DNA of 64,000 nt from Trebonia sp050013875 (GTDB taxonomy: Bacteria > Actinomycetota > Actinomycetes > Streptosporangiales > Streptosporangiaceae): contig JBEKEK010000014.1 of assembly GCA_050013875.1 (NCBI GenBank), positions 1-64,000 on the forward strand, written 5' to 3'. The notes under the pieces are model-generated. The model ran no database searches, was not told the DNA's origin, and was given only the letters and a program-made list of their open reading frames with translations. This document shows, one piece after another, positions 32,200 to 39,298 of this stretch. Each line of letters begins with the position of its first letter. Within the stretch, counting starts at the first letter, position 1. The translations under genes and the position numbers were made by a program.

Positions 32200-32700
32200 A
32201 TGGCCGCTTCGATAGCAGACCCGTTGATCCATCCCCAACTGCGCCGCGGCCTGGTGCTGCGTGTCGCGGGCGAAGAATCCTGCCAGGTCCTGCTCGCGGG
32301 CCAGGCGGCCGAGGTCCCGTTCGCCTCGCGGTTCCCGAGCCCGCGCGAGCGGCGGGTCTCCCCTGGCAACCTGGTGGCGGTCGCCGAGGTAGCCGGCCAC
32401 GCCCGTGCCATCGTGTGGCGCTGGTTCGATGCCGTTGTGCTGGGCACGGAGGCTGACGGCATCCGGCTCTGGGAGCCGCTGCACGGCGAGGTCGTCGCCC
32501 AGCCCCGTAACCCACGGCAGCGATATGACCGGGCAACACGCGCCTACCTGTCAGCAGGCCTTCCCGGCGCCGACTGGTGGGTCGCCGGCCAGGCAGTGAA
32601 CCGGGCCGAGGACGCCGACGTGGAACTGGGCGAGGTCGAGCGACTCTACTCCGAACATGCCCTGTGGCCATCCGTCTTCGGCCCCGCGCTCCCCAGGTAA
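32200..32700 (+). CDS. Conserved hypothetical protein, 166 aa
   Basis: 166 residues, starting MAASIADPLIHPQLRRGLVLRVAGEESCQVLLAGQAAEVPFASRFPSPRERRVSPGNLVAVAEVAGHARAIVWRWFDAVVLGTE. The compact beta-rich first half and the helical tail (RATRAYLSAGLPGADWWVAGQAVNRAEDADVELGEVERLYSEHALWPSVFG) look like a real cytoplasmic protein, but I cannot place it in a family. No signal peptide or membrane helix. The gene stands alone. Downstream lie a sigma-factor remnant and the argG gene on the opposite strand. Confidence 0.72.
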   Translation: MAASIADPLIHPQLRRGLVLRVAGEESCQVLLAGQAAEVPFASRFPSPRERRVSPGNLVAVAEVAGHARAIVWRWFDAVVLGTEADGIRLWEPLHGEVVAQPRNPRQRYDRATRAYLSAGLPGADWWVAGQAVNRAEDADVELGEVERLYSEHALWPSVFGPALPR

Positions 32701-32731
32701 GTGATCCAGCGGGCTAGGGCGTTAACGGGGC

Positions 32732-32890
32732 GTGGATCACGAATCAGCCGGCTTTGCCGAGTTCTACCAAGCGACGCGGGATGACTGCCTGCGCGCCGCC
32801 TTCGCCAGCGTGCGATACCCGGGTGTCCCGGTTCCGCCGCCGACAGGCGGACTCAAGCTCCCAGCGGGCCGCCCGACTGCGCCTCGCGGG
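32732..32890 (+). pseudogene. Remnant of a SigE-family ECF sigma factor
   Basis: The plus frame from 32732 reads MDHESAGFAEFYQATRDDCLRAAFASV, the exact type of start seen in SigE-family sigma factors (FxEFYxATRDDCLRAVxAxV), and then becomes meaningless. The next frame from about 32812 reads DTRVSRFRRRQAD, like the later segment N-TRVSWFRRRRRE. The region between, which would hold most of region 2, is missing, and no region 4 follows. This fits an internal deletion with frame loss. Comparison with intact family members would settle it. Confidence 0.5.
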
Positions 32891-32950
32891 CCGCGTGGCG
32901 CCGGTGGGTGGGCGTGGGCGCTACGTGCATCTTGCTGTTATCTCGGGGTG

Positions 32951-34414
32951 TTAGTCGGTGCCGGCTTCCATGGCGGCGCGGTCGAGGAGCTCCTCGTCGC
33001 GGCTCTGCCCGGCCCCGCCGAGGCCGGCCGAGGCGATCGCCTCCGCGCCGCCCTGCGGCATTGCCCCGATGAGCTCGCCCGGGGTGGCCGTCTCGGGTCC
33101 GATCAGCGGCGGGTGGCCGCCGCCGCCGAACATGCCAAGGCCCGCGTACTGCTCGAGCTTGGCCCGGGAGTCGGCGATGTCGAGGTTGCGCATGGTCAGC
33201 TGGCCGATCCGGTCCGACGGGCCGAAGGCGGCGTCCTCCACCCGCTCCATCGACAGCTTGTCCGGGTGGTAGCTGAACGCCGGGCCGCTGGTCTCGATGA
33301 TCGAGTAGTCCTCGCCCCGGCGCAGCCGCAGCGTCACCGACCCGGTGACCGCGGTGCCGACCCAGCGCTGCAGTGACTCGCGGATCATCAGCGCCTGCGG
33401 GTCGAGCCAGCGGCCCTCGTAGAGCAGCCGGCCGAGCTTACGGCCCTCGTTGTGGTAGGCGGCGACGGTGTCCTCGTTGTGGATCGCGCAGACCAGCCGT
33501 TCGTAGGCGGCGTGCAGCAGCGCCATGCCCGGCGCCTCGTAGATGCCGCGCGACTTGGCCTCGATGATCCGGTTCTCGATCTGGTCGGACATGCCCAGGC
33601 CATGCCGCCCGCCGATGGCGTTGGCCTCGAGCACCAGGTCGACCGCGGAGGAGAACTCCTTGCCGTTGATCGAGGCCGGGCGGCCCTGCTGGAAGGTGAC
33701 GGTGACGTCCTCGGCGGCGATCTCCACCGCCGAGTCCCAGAATCGGGCCCCCATGATCGGCTCCACGATCTCGACGTTGGCGTCGAGGTGCTCGAGCGAC
33801 TTGGCCTCGTGGGTGGCGCCCCAGATGTTCGCGTCGGTGGAGTAGGCCTTCTCCTTGCTGGCCCGGTACGGCAGCTTGCGGTCGGTCAGCCACTGCGACA
33901 TTTCGGCCCGGCCGCCGAGCTCGGCGACGAATTCGGCGTCGAGCCAGGGCTTGTAGATCCGCAGCGCCGGGTTGGCGAGCAGGCCGTAGCGGTAGAACCG
34001 CTCGATGTCGTTGCCCTTGTAGGTCGATCCGTCGCCCCAGATCTGCACGTCGTCGGCGAGCATCGCCCGCACCAGCAGCGTGCCGGTGACCGCCCGGCCA
34101 AGCGGCGTGGTGTTGAAGTAGGCGCGGCCACCGGACCTGATGTGGAACGCCCCGCAGGTCAGCGCGGCCAGCCCCTCCTCCACCAGGGCGGCCTTGCAGT
34201 CCACCAGCCGGGCGCCCTCGGCCCCGTAGGCGCCGGCCCGGCTGGGTACCGAGGCCACATCCGGCTCGTCGTACTGGCCCAGGTCGGCGGTGTAGGTGTA
34301 GGGCACCGCCCCCTTCTCGCGCATCCACGCGACCGCGACCGAGGTGTCGAGGCCGCCGGAGAAGGCGATCCCGACACGTTCACCAACAGGCAGGGAGGCG
34401 AGCACCTTAGTCAT
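32951..34414 (-). CDS. argG: Argininosuccinate synthase
   Basis: 487 residues. It joins citrulline and aspartate using ATP in arginine biosynthesis. The N-terminal PP-loop IAFSGGLDTSVAVAWMREKG (residues about 14-33) binds ATP; later landmarks are YTADLGQYDEP, GNDIERFYRYGLLANP, SSAVDLVLEANAIGGRHGLGMSDQIENRIIEAKSRGIYEAPGMALLH. The length and the C-terminal extension match the long E. coli-type ArgG rather than the 400-residue type common in actinobacteria, so this may be a second or acquired copy. No other arg genes are near. Start ATG 34414 lies 7 nt after a consensus TATAAT and has no ribosome binding site, so it is leaderless; palindromes upstream look like ArgR boxes. Confidence 0.95.
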   Translation of the reverse strand: MTKVLASLPVGERVGIAFSGGLDTSVAVAWMREKGAVPYTYTADLGQYDEPDVASVPSRAGAYGAEGARLVDCKAALVEEGLAALTCGAFHIRSGGRAYFNTTPLGRAVTGTLLVRAMLADDVQIWGDGSTYKGNDIERFYRYGLLANPALRIYKPWLDAEFVAELGGRAEMSQWLTDRKLPYRASKEKAYSTDANIWGATHEAKSLEHLDANVEIVEPIMGARFWDSAVEIAAEDVTVTFQQGRPASINGKEFSSAVDLVLEANAIGGRHGLGMSDQIENRIIEAKSRGIYEAPGMALLHAAYERLVCAIHNEDTVAAYHNEGRKLGRLLYEGRWLDPQALMIRESLQRWVGTAVTGSVTLRLRRGEDYSIIETSGPAFSYHPDKLSMERVEDAAFGPSDRIGQLTMRNLDIADSRAKLEQYAGLGMFGGGGHPPLIGPETATPGELIGAMPQGGAEAIASAGLGGAGQSRDEELLDRAAMEAGTD

Positions 34415-34421
34415 GGATGAA

Positions 34422-34452
34422 ATTATATGCACAGTAGTGCATGATCATGCAA
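34422..34452 (-). promoter_or_regulatory. argG leaderless promoter with overlapping ArgR-box-like palindromes
   Basis: Minus strand -10 TATAAT at 34427-34422, 7 nt before the ATG at 34414; possible -35 TTGCAT at 34452-34447 with a 19-bp spacer. Two overlapping palindromes: ATGCAC-AGTA-GTGCAT at 34427-34442 and the perfect 14-mer TGCATGATCATGCA at 34438-34451. Streptomyces ARG boxes are built on TGCAT-type half sites, so ArgR binding is plausible. Confidence 0.6.
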
Positions 34453-34610
34453 CGTGAATATCCGATCTCGGCCCCCAGCGCCACCCGGCGCGCCCTAGCG
34501 CAACCCGACAGGACGCGGCTAGCTTTCCGCTTCTTGCTGTTATCTCGCAGCGGCGTCCCGGAGGGCGGTTCCGCGACCTGTCATCTACGCCAACGACATC
34601 GTCCATTGGT

Positions 34611-34760
34611 GTCAATGGCGTAACCGACAGGCCCGAGTAGGTCGATGGCGTAGACGGCAGGCCCGAGTGGGTCGTTGGCGTAGACGGCAGGCCCAAGGGG
34701 GTCGATGGCGTAACCGGCAGGCCCGAGTGGGTCGATGGCGTAGACGGCAGGCGCGTACCG
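34611..34760. repeat. 30-bp minisatellite, 5 units
   Basis: Units at 34611-34640, 34641-34670, 34671-34700, 34701-34730 and 34731-34760, each starting GTCGATGGCGTAGACGGCAG or close, plus a degraded sixth unit to about 34776. Exact 30-bp period and no spacers, so not CRISPR. A minus-strand frame (34445-34816) would turn it into STPSTHSGLP-type 10-residue repeats, but no good start or family supports a protein. Confidence 0.85.
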
Positions 34761-34776
34761 GTCGACGGTGTGGTTG

Positions 34777-34981
34777 AGGGGCTGGGTGGCTCGTAGCTCT
34801 TCAGTAACACCGGCAACGGTGGAATTCGGCTGTCCGCCTGTCGACGTCTCGCACCTTCGTTAATAGAAAATCACTTTATGACGGGAATGACACTATTTAG
34901 GGTAAAAGGCGAAGACGGCAATTCCTCCTGCTTTACGCTTCCGCTTACCTGCCTGTAGGCCGCAACTCAGGAGGAATATCC
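34777..34981 (+). other. AT-richer leader region of the lipoprotein gene
   Basis: Between the minisatellite and the substrate-binding lipoprotein. It includes a stretch low in GC (34860-34920) likely to hold the promoter and ends in a strong ribosome binding site, AGGAGGA at about 34968-34974, before the GTG at 34982. I recognise no riboswitch. Confidence 0.4.
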
Positions 34982-35986
34982 GTGTTCCGCTCGCGCCGCA
35001 GAATTCTCGCGCCACCACTGGCACTAGTCCTACTAGCCCTACTAGCCCTAGTGGGCTGTGGTGACCTGGTATCTAGCCAGGGAAGCACTAGTCCGAACGG
35101 GCTAGAAAAGACAACACTCAACGTGGCCGTGGTGCCCGCGGTCGATTCCGCCGGCTTTTTCGTCGCACTGCACGAAGGCCTGTTCGCCAAGCATGGACTG
35201 ACGATTCACTACACCCCCGCGGTCAGCAGCGACGAGGTGATCGACCAACAGGTCGACGGTCAGTACGACATCACCGGCGGGAACTACGTCTCCTATATCC
35301 AGCATTACGTGGAAAACCATCAGCCGCTGGAGATCATCGCCGAGGGCTCAGTGATGCAGGAGGGCGCGCAGGCGATCTACACGATGCCGAGCACCCACAT
35401 CACGACGCTCAGCGGGCTGAAGGGTCACCTGCTCGGCATCAACGCGCCGCTCAACATCAACTATCTGCTGGTCGCCTCGGTGCTGACCGAGAACGGGATC
35501 AAGCTGTCGCAGGTGCACTTCCCCACTCAGCCGATCCCGTTCCCCGACATGGCCGCCGATCTGGCCCAGGGGAAGATCGCCGCCGCCGCGATGCCCGAGC
35601 CGTTCGCCACCGGCGCCGAGCAGAAGTTCGGCGCCGTCCCGCTCTCCGACCTCAACCAAGGCGCCACCGAGAGCTTCCCCATCCAGGGGTACGTGGTCAC
35701 CCGATCCTGGGCCGAGCAGAACCCGAACACCCTCAGGGCGTTCGTCGCCGCGCTCACCCAGGGCCAGGAGATCGCCGACACTAGCCGATCCGCGATCGAG
35801 CACGCCATGGAATCGCTGCAAGGCCCGCAGAACGGCCAGATCCCGCCGATCATCGCCGCTGTCATGGCCATCAACATCTACCCGACCTCGATCGACAAGG
35901 TCAGGATCCAGCGCGTGGCCGACGTCATGTTCCAGTTCGGTTTGCTCAAGACCCGGTTCAACGTGAGCCCGATGATCGGTCCGTGA
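34982..35986 (+). CDS. ABC-transporter substrate-binding lipoprotein (SsuA/THI5-like)
   Basis: 334 residues. The lipoprotein signal ends LLALLALVGC, with the acylated Cys at residue 26. The mature part is an NMT1/THI5-like type 2 periplasmic binding fold: LNVAVVPAVDSAGFFVALHEGLFAKHGLTIHYTPAVSSDEVIDQQVDGQYDITGGNYVSYIQ, then MPSTHITTLSGLKGHLLGINAP. Such proteins bind sulfonates, nitrate, bicarbonate or thiamine precursors. No permease or ATPase gene adjoins, so it is orphan; the next gene is an MFS transporter. The signal-peptide codons are odd: six CTA Leu codons and seven CTAG tetranucleotides within 83 bp. GTG start with a perfect ribosome binding site. Confidence 0.88.
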   Translation: MFRSRRRILAPPLALVLLALLALVGCGDLVSSQGSTSPNGLEKTTLNVAVVPAVDSAGFFVALHEGLFAKHGLTIHYTPAVSSDEVIDQQVDGQYDITGGNYVSYIQHYVENHQPLEIIAEGSVMQEGAQAIYTMPSTHITTLSGLKGHLLGINAPLNINYLLVASVLTENGIKLSQVHFPTQPIPFPDMAADLAQGKIAAAAMPEPFATGAEQKFGAVPLSDLNQGATESFPIQGYVVTRSWAEQNPNTLRAFVAALTQGQEIADTSRSAIEHAMESLQGPQNGQIPPIIAAVMAINIYPTSIDKVRIQRVADVMFQFGLLKTRFNVSPMIGP

Positions 35987-36031
35987 CCGGCGGGGGGACA
36001 TAACGGGCAGGCCGGCGGTGTTGCGGGATAC

Positions 36032-37468
36032 GTGATCACCGCTCGGCACCGGTCCACGGCCCTGCTCGTCTCCGGGTGCTACTTCATGGAGATGCTCGAC
36101 GGGACCATCGTCACCACCGCGGCGCCGCGGATCGGGGCGGCGCTGCACGCCCCGGCGACCGAGATCGGCCTGGTTGTCACCGCCTACCTGCTCACCCTGG
36201 CCGTGCTCATCCCGCTGTCAGGCTGGCTGACCAGACGGCTGGGGAACCGCATGGTCTTCCTGAGCGCGATTGTGCTGTTCACCGGGGCATCGATCGGCTG
36301 CGCCGCCAGCGGGTCGCTCGGCGAGCTGGTCGCGATGCGGGTGCTGCAGGGCGCGGGCGGGGCGATGATGGTGCCGGTCGGCCGGATGATGGTGCTGTCC
36401 AAGGCGGCCAAGGAGGACATCCTGCGGCTGACCTCCTACGTGGTCTGGCCCGGGCTGCTCGCCCCTGTCATCGCTCCCCTGGCCGGCGGGCTCATCACCA
36501 CCTACACCTCATGGCACTGGATCTTCCTGATCAACGTGCCGCTCGGCGCGGTCGCGTTCGCGCTCGCCTGGCGGCTGGTCGACGACGGGCGCGAGGCTGA
36601 CGCCGTCGTCCCGCCGCTCGACTGGGCCGGGATGCTGCTCACCGGGGTCGGACTGGGCGGGCTGGCGTGGGCCGCGCACCTCGTCTCGCTGTCCGCCCCG
36701 CCTGTCCTGCAGACGGCGCTGATCTTCGCCGGGTCCGTCGCGTTGCTCGCCGTCGCGGTCTGGCACCTGCGCCGCGCCCCGCATCCGCTGCTCAACCTGC
36801 GGACGCTTGATAACGCCACGTTCCGGGTCACCCAACTCGGCGGCACCGGGTACATGCTGGTGGTCGGCTCGATGCCGTTCCTGCTGCCGCTGCTGTTCCA
36901 GACGGGCTTCGGCTGGTCACCGGTCAAGTCGGGCGCGATCACCGCGTTCGTCTTCGTCGGGAACGTGGGGATCAAGCCGGCCACCACGCCGCTGATCAAC
37001 CGGTTCGGGTTCCGCTCGGTGCTTGTCGCCTCCGCGCTCGGCACGGCGGCGGGAGTCGCGGCGCTCGGTTTCACCACCGTCGCGACCCCGGTCGCGCTGA
37101 TCGCACTCCTCGCCCTGGCCAGCGGCGTCACCCGGTCCACCGGGTTCACCGTCTACACCACCGTCGGCCTGGCCGACATGCAGCCGGAGCTGATGCGTGA
37201 CGCCAACACCCTGGCGGCCACCTCCATGCAGCTCGCCGCGGGGCTCGCGATCGCGGCGGCGACCGTGGCGCTGCGCGTCGGCGGAGCCGTCACCGGGACC
37301 GCGGCTGGCCCCGGTGACAGCGGGCAGGGGGCCTTTACCATCGCCTTCTGCCTGCTGGCGCTGGTCGCGGTCGGCTGCGCCGCCGAGGCGCTGCGGATGG
37401 ACCGGCGGGCCGGCGACGCGGCCCGCCGCCCCCGCGCCACCGCGAGCGCCGGCCGCGCCGCGTCATGA
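36032..37468 (+). CDS. MFS transporter, DHA2 family
   Basis: 478 residues with about 14 membrane helices. Landmarks: CYFMEMLDGTIVTTAAPRIGAALHAPATEIGLVVTAYLLTLAVLIPLSGWLTRRLGNRMVFLSAIVLFTGASIGCAASGSLGELVAMRVLQGAGGAMMVPVGRMMVL, which is the DHA2 start with motifs D and A, and TFRVTQLGGTGYMLVVGSMPFLLPLLFQTGFGWSPVKSG later. It is a proton-driven exporter of drugs or metabolites; the exact substrate is unknown. It follows the lipoprotein gene by 45 bp, but no functional link is known between such proteins. GTG start at 36032 has no evident ribosome binding site. Confidence 0.9.
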   Translation: MITARHRSTALLVSGCYFMEMLDGTIVTTAAPRIGAALHAPATEIGLVVTAYLLTLAVLIPLSGWLTRRLGNRMVFLSAIVLFTGASIGCAASGSLGELVAMRVLQGAGGAMMVPVGRMMVLSKAAKEDILRLTSYVVWPGLLAPVIAPLAGGLITTYTSWHWIFLINVPLGAVAFALAWRLVDDGREADAVVPPLDWAGMLLTGVGLGGLAWAAHLVSLSAPPVLQTALIFAGSVALLAVAVWHLRRAPHPLLNLRTLDNATFRVTQLGGTGYMLVVGSMPFLLPLLFQTGFGWSPVKSGAITAFVFVGNVGIKPATTPLINRFGFRSVLVASALGTAAGVAALGFTTVATPVALIALLALASGVTRSTGFTVYTTVGLADMQPELMRDANTLAATSMQLAAGLAIAAATVALRVGGAVTGTAAGPGDSGQGAFTIAFCLLALVAVGCAAEALRMDRRAGDAARRPRATASAGRAAS

Positions 37469-37758
37469 GCAGGGCGGTTTAATTCCGAGCGTCAATTAAT
37501 CGCATATGTGCCGAAAAGCTTCACGATTACGGACCAACTCCCCCGAAGAACAGCCCCATTACGCTGCCACCAGGATTTTTATTGCCGCAAATTCTGGCGG
37601 TCGTGACGGTGATGCCGATAACGTCTGCGACATCATTTCCCACCTGGCCGAACTGGCGGTTTACCGTGGTCAAACAGGAATCGCGGCAGCGATATCGAAT
37701 AACCCCGACGAACACGCGGGCAATATGGCCCGAATTGTTCCCGCCGCCGCCGGAACGC
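37469..37758. other. AT-richer region before membrane-protein gene
   Basis: About 290 bp of lower GC. One frame stays open from 37582 into the next gene, but its translation (MPQILAVVTVMPITSATSFPTW...) does not look like protein. It probably holds the promoter of the membrane-protein gene; no element could be fixed. Confidence 0.35.
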
Positions 37759-39264
37759 GTGGCCGTCACGCCCGGACGGTCCGCTGTCCGGGTCGCCCTG
37801 TCGGCGATCGCGCTGGCCGCGGGCGCGGCCGCGATGCTGCTGCGGATTGCCGGACGGTCGCCACTGACCACGATCTGGGCGGAGGACCGAACCGTATTCC
37901 TCGTCCAGGCTCTCGCCAGGCCCTGGCACCTGTTCTCTTCCTACGCCGGCTACCTGGAGCTGCTGCCGCGGCTTATCGCGCAATTCGTTACGTTCTTGCC
38001 GCTCCGGGACGCATCCGCCGCATTCGCTATCTCCGGCGCCGTTACCGCTTCGGCGGCAGCGCTATTCGTCTTTTACGTGAGTGCCGGGCACGTCCGCTCC
38101 GGCTGGCTGCGCGCTCTCATGGCGGCGGCGATCCTGCTCCTGCCCGTCGCGCCGCTTGAAATCGCCGACAGCGGCGTCAACACCCCGTGGTACCTGCTTT
38201 TCGCGCTCTTCTGGGCCGCGCTGTGGCGGCCGCGCACTGGGCGCGGCCGCGCGCTGGCCGCGCTCATCGCGTTCCTGGCGGGGGCATCCACCCCGATGGC
38301 GCTGGCGATCGCGCCGCTGCTCGTGCTCCGGATGGTGGCGCTGCCCCGGATCCGGGAGCATGCGGTGACGGCCGGCCTCGCGGCCGGACTGCTGCTCCAG
38401 GTGCCGGTCATCGAGTCGGCGCCCAACTCCCGGGTCAGCCAGCTGACCTCCCCCGGCGGGGTGATCGACTTCGTCGCGCACGACGTGGTGCTCCCCGCGC
38501 TCGGCTGGCATCTGGACTGGTGGCTGCGGTCCGCCGTGGGCAGGGACGATGCCACCCTGTTGGTCGGCTGCGTGCTGGCGGCGGTCTTCTGCGCGATCGC
38601 GATCACCCAGCCCGCGCGGGTCCGACTGCTGGCCGCCGCCGCCCTGGTGTGCGGTTTCCTGCTCGCGGCGGCGGCGGCGACGCTGTCCCGCTGGGTCACC
38701 ACTGACGCGGTCCACTTCCACATCGAGCCCGGGTCCCGGTACACCACGCTGCCCATCTTCCTGATGGAAGCGGCGGTGATCGTGGCGGCCGACAACGTCC
38801 GGCAACGCGCCCGCGACCGGGTGCGGGCCGACGACCAGGCGGCGGCGTTCGGGGTGACGCCCTGGACCGGCTGGGCCAGGGGCCGCGGTGCCACCGCGGT
38901 GTTGACCGCGCTCCTGCTGGTGCTGTCGATCGGCTGGATCACCGACTTCCGCAGCGACAACGGCCGGGCTGGCGGGGCCATCTGGGCGCCCATCGCCAAC
39001 CGATGGCTCACGGACTGCCAGCGCACCCCTCAGGGCAGCATTCGGGTCGCGTCGCTGGAAGTCGGCTCGGTGGTCATCCGCTGCTCAAGCCTGCGCCGGT
39101 TAGCCGGCAACCGCACGATTGCGCCAGTAACCCGACGATCCGTACCCGCTCAGCCAGAACCCGACGATCCGTACCCGCCTAGGGCCAGTCCGGTTGGTGG
39201 CATTTGGGCTCAATTCGGCCAATCCCATAGCCCGTCTGGGCCACACAAAGCCCAATTCCACTGA
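37759..39264 (+). CDS. Polytopic membrane protein, glycosyltransferase C-like
   Basis: 501 residues from GTG 37759, about ten to eleven membrane helices. An acidic pair in the first extracytoplasmic loop (TIWAEDRTVFLVQAL, residues about 35-50) is followed by repeated helices and a conserved-looking GYLELLPRLIAQFVTFLP; this is the plan of GT-C type polyprenyl-phosphate sugar transferases and of related actinobacterial proteins with a WAEDG start. No protein partner adjoins. The start is uncertain: GTG 37759 best fits the protein-like part, ATG 37582 or 37612 would add a tail without protein character. The C-terminal 50 residues include a direct DNA repeat (39129-39178) and look like an extension past the true end. 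Confidence 0.72.
   Translation: MAVTPGRSAVRVALSAIALAAGAAAMLLRIAGRSPLTTIWAEDRTVFLVQALARPWHLFSSYAGYLELLPRLIAQFVTFLPLRDASAAFAISGAVTASAAALFVFYVSAGHVRSGWLRALMAAAILLLPVAPLEIADSGVNTPWYLLFALFWAALWRPRTGRGRALAALIAFLAGASTPMALAIAPLLVLRMVALPRIREHAVTAGLAAGLLLQVPVIESAPNSRVSQLTSPGGVIDFVAHDVVLPALGWHLDWWLRSAVGRDDATLLVGCVLAAVFCAIAITQPARVRLLAAAALVCGFLLAAAAATLSRWVTTDAVHFHIEPGSRYTTLPIFLMEAAVIVAADNVRQRARDRVRADDQAAAFGVTPWTGWARGRGATAVLTALLLVLSIGWITDFRSDNGRAGGAIWAPIANRWLTDCQRTPQGSIRVASLEVGSVVIRCSSLRRLAGNRTIAPVTRRSVPAQPEPDDPYPPRASPVGGIWAQFGQSHSPSGPHKAQFH
39129..39178. repeat. 21-bp direct repeat
   Basis: AACCCGACGATCCGTACCCGC at 39129-39149 and 39158-39178, 29 bp apart. It lies in the tail of the membrane-protein frame. 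The period is not a multiple of 3, so it suggests the real coding end may lie before it. Confidence 0.8.
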
Positions 39265-39283
39265 CTAATCGGTCAATTCCCTC

Positions 39284-39298
39284 TAGCCTGTCGCCGTG
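39284..39298 (+). promoter_or_regulatory. Leaderless -10 element TAGCCT before lysozyme GTG
   Basis: TAGCCT at 39284-39289, 6 nt before the GTG at 39296; no ribosome binding site. Confidence 0.5.

Noticed and set aside
32891..33376. Continuation of the frame that starts at 32732
   Set aside because: After the sigma-like start the translation is low-complexity and lies antisense to argG.
34611..34776. CRISPR array
   Set aside because: Repeats are directly adjacent with a 30-bp period and no spacers, and no cas genes are present.
34445..34816. Minus-strand 123-residue Ser/Thr/Pro repeat protein
   Set aside because: It is mostly translation of the minisatellite plus the argG promoter region, with no good start or family.
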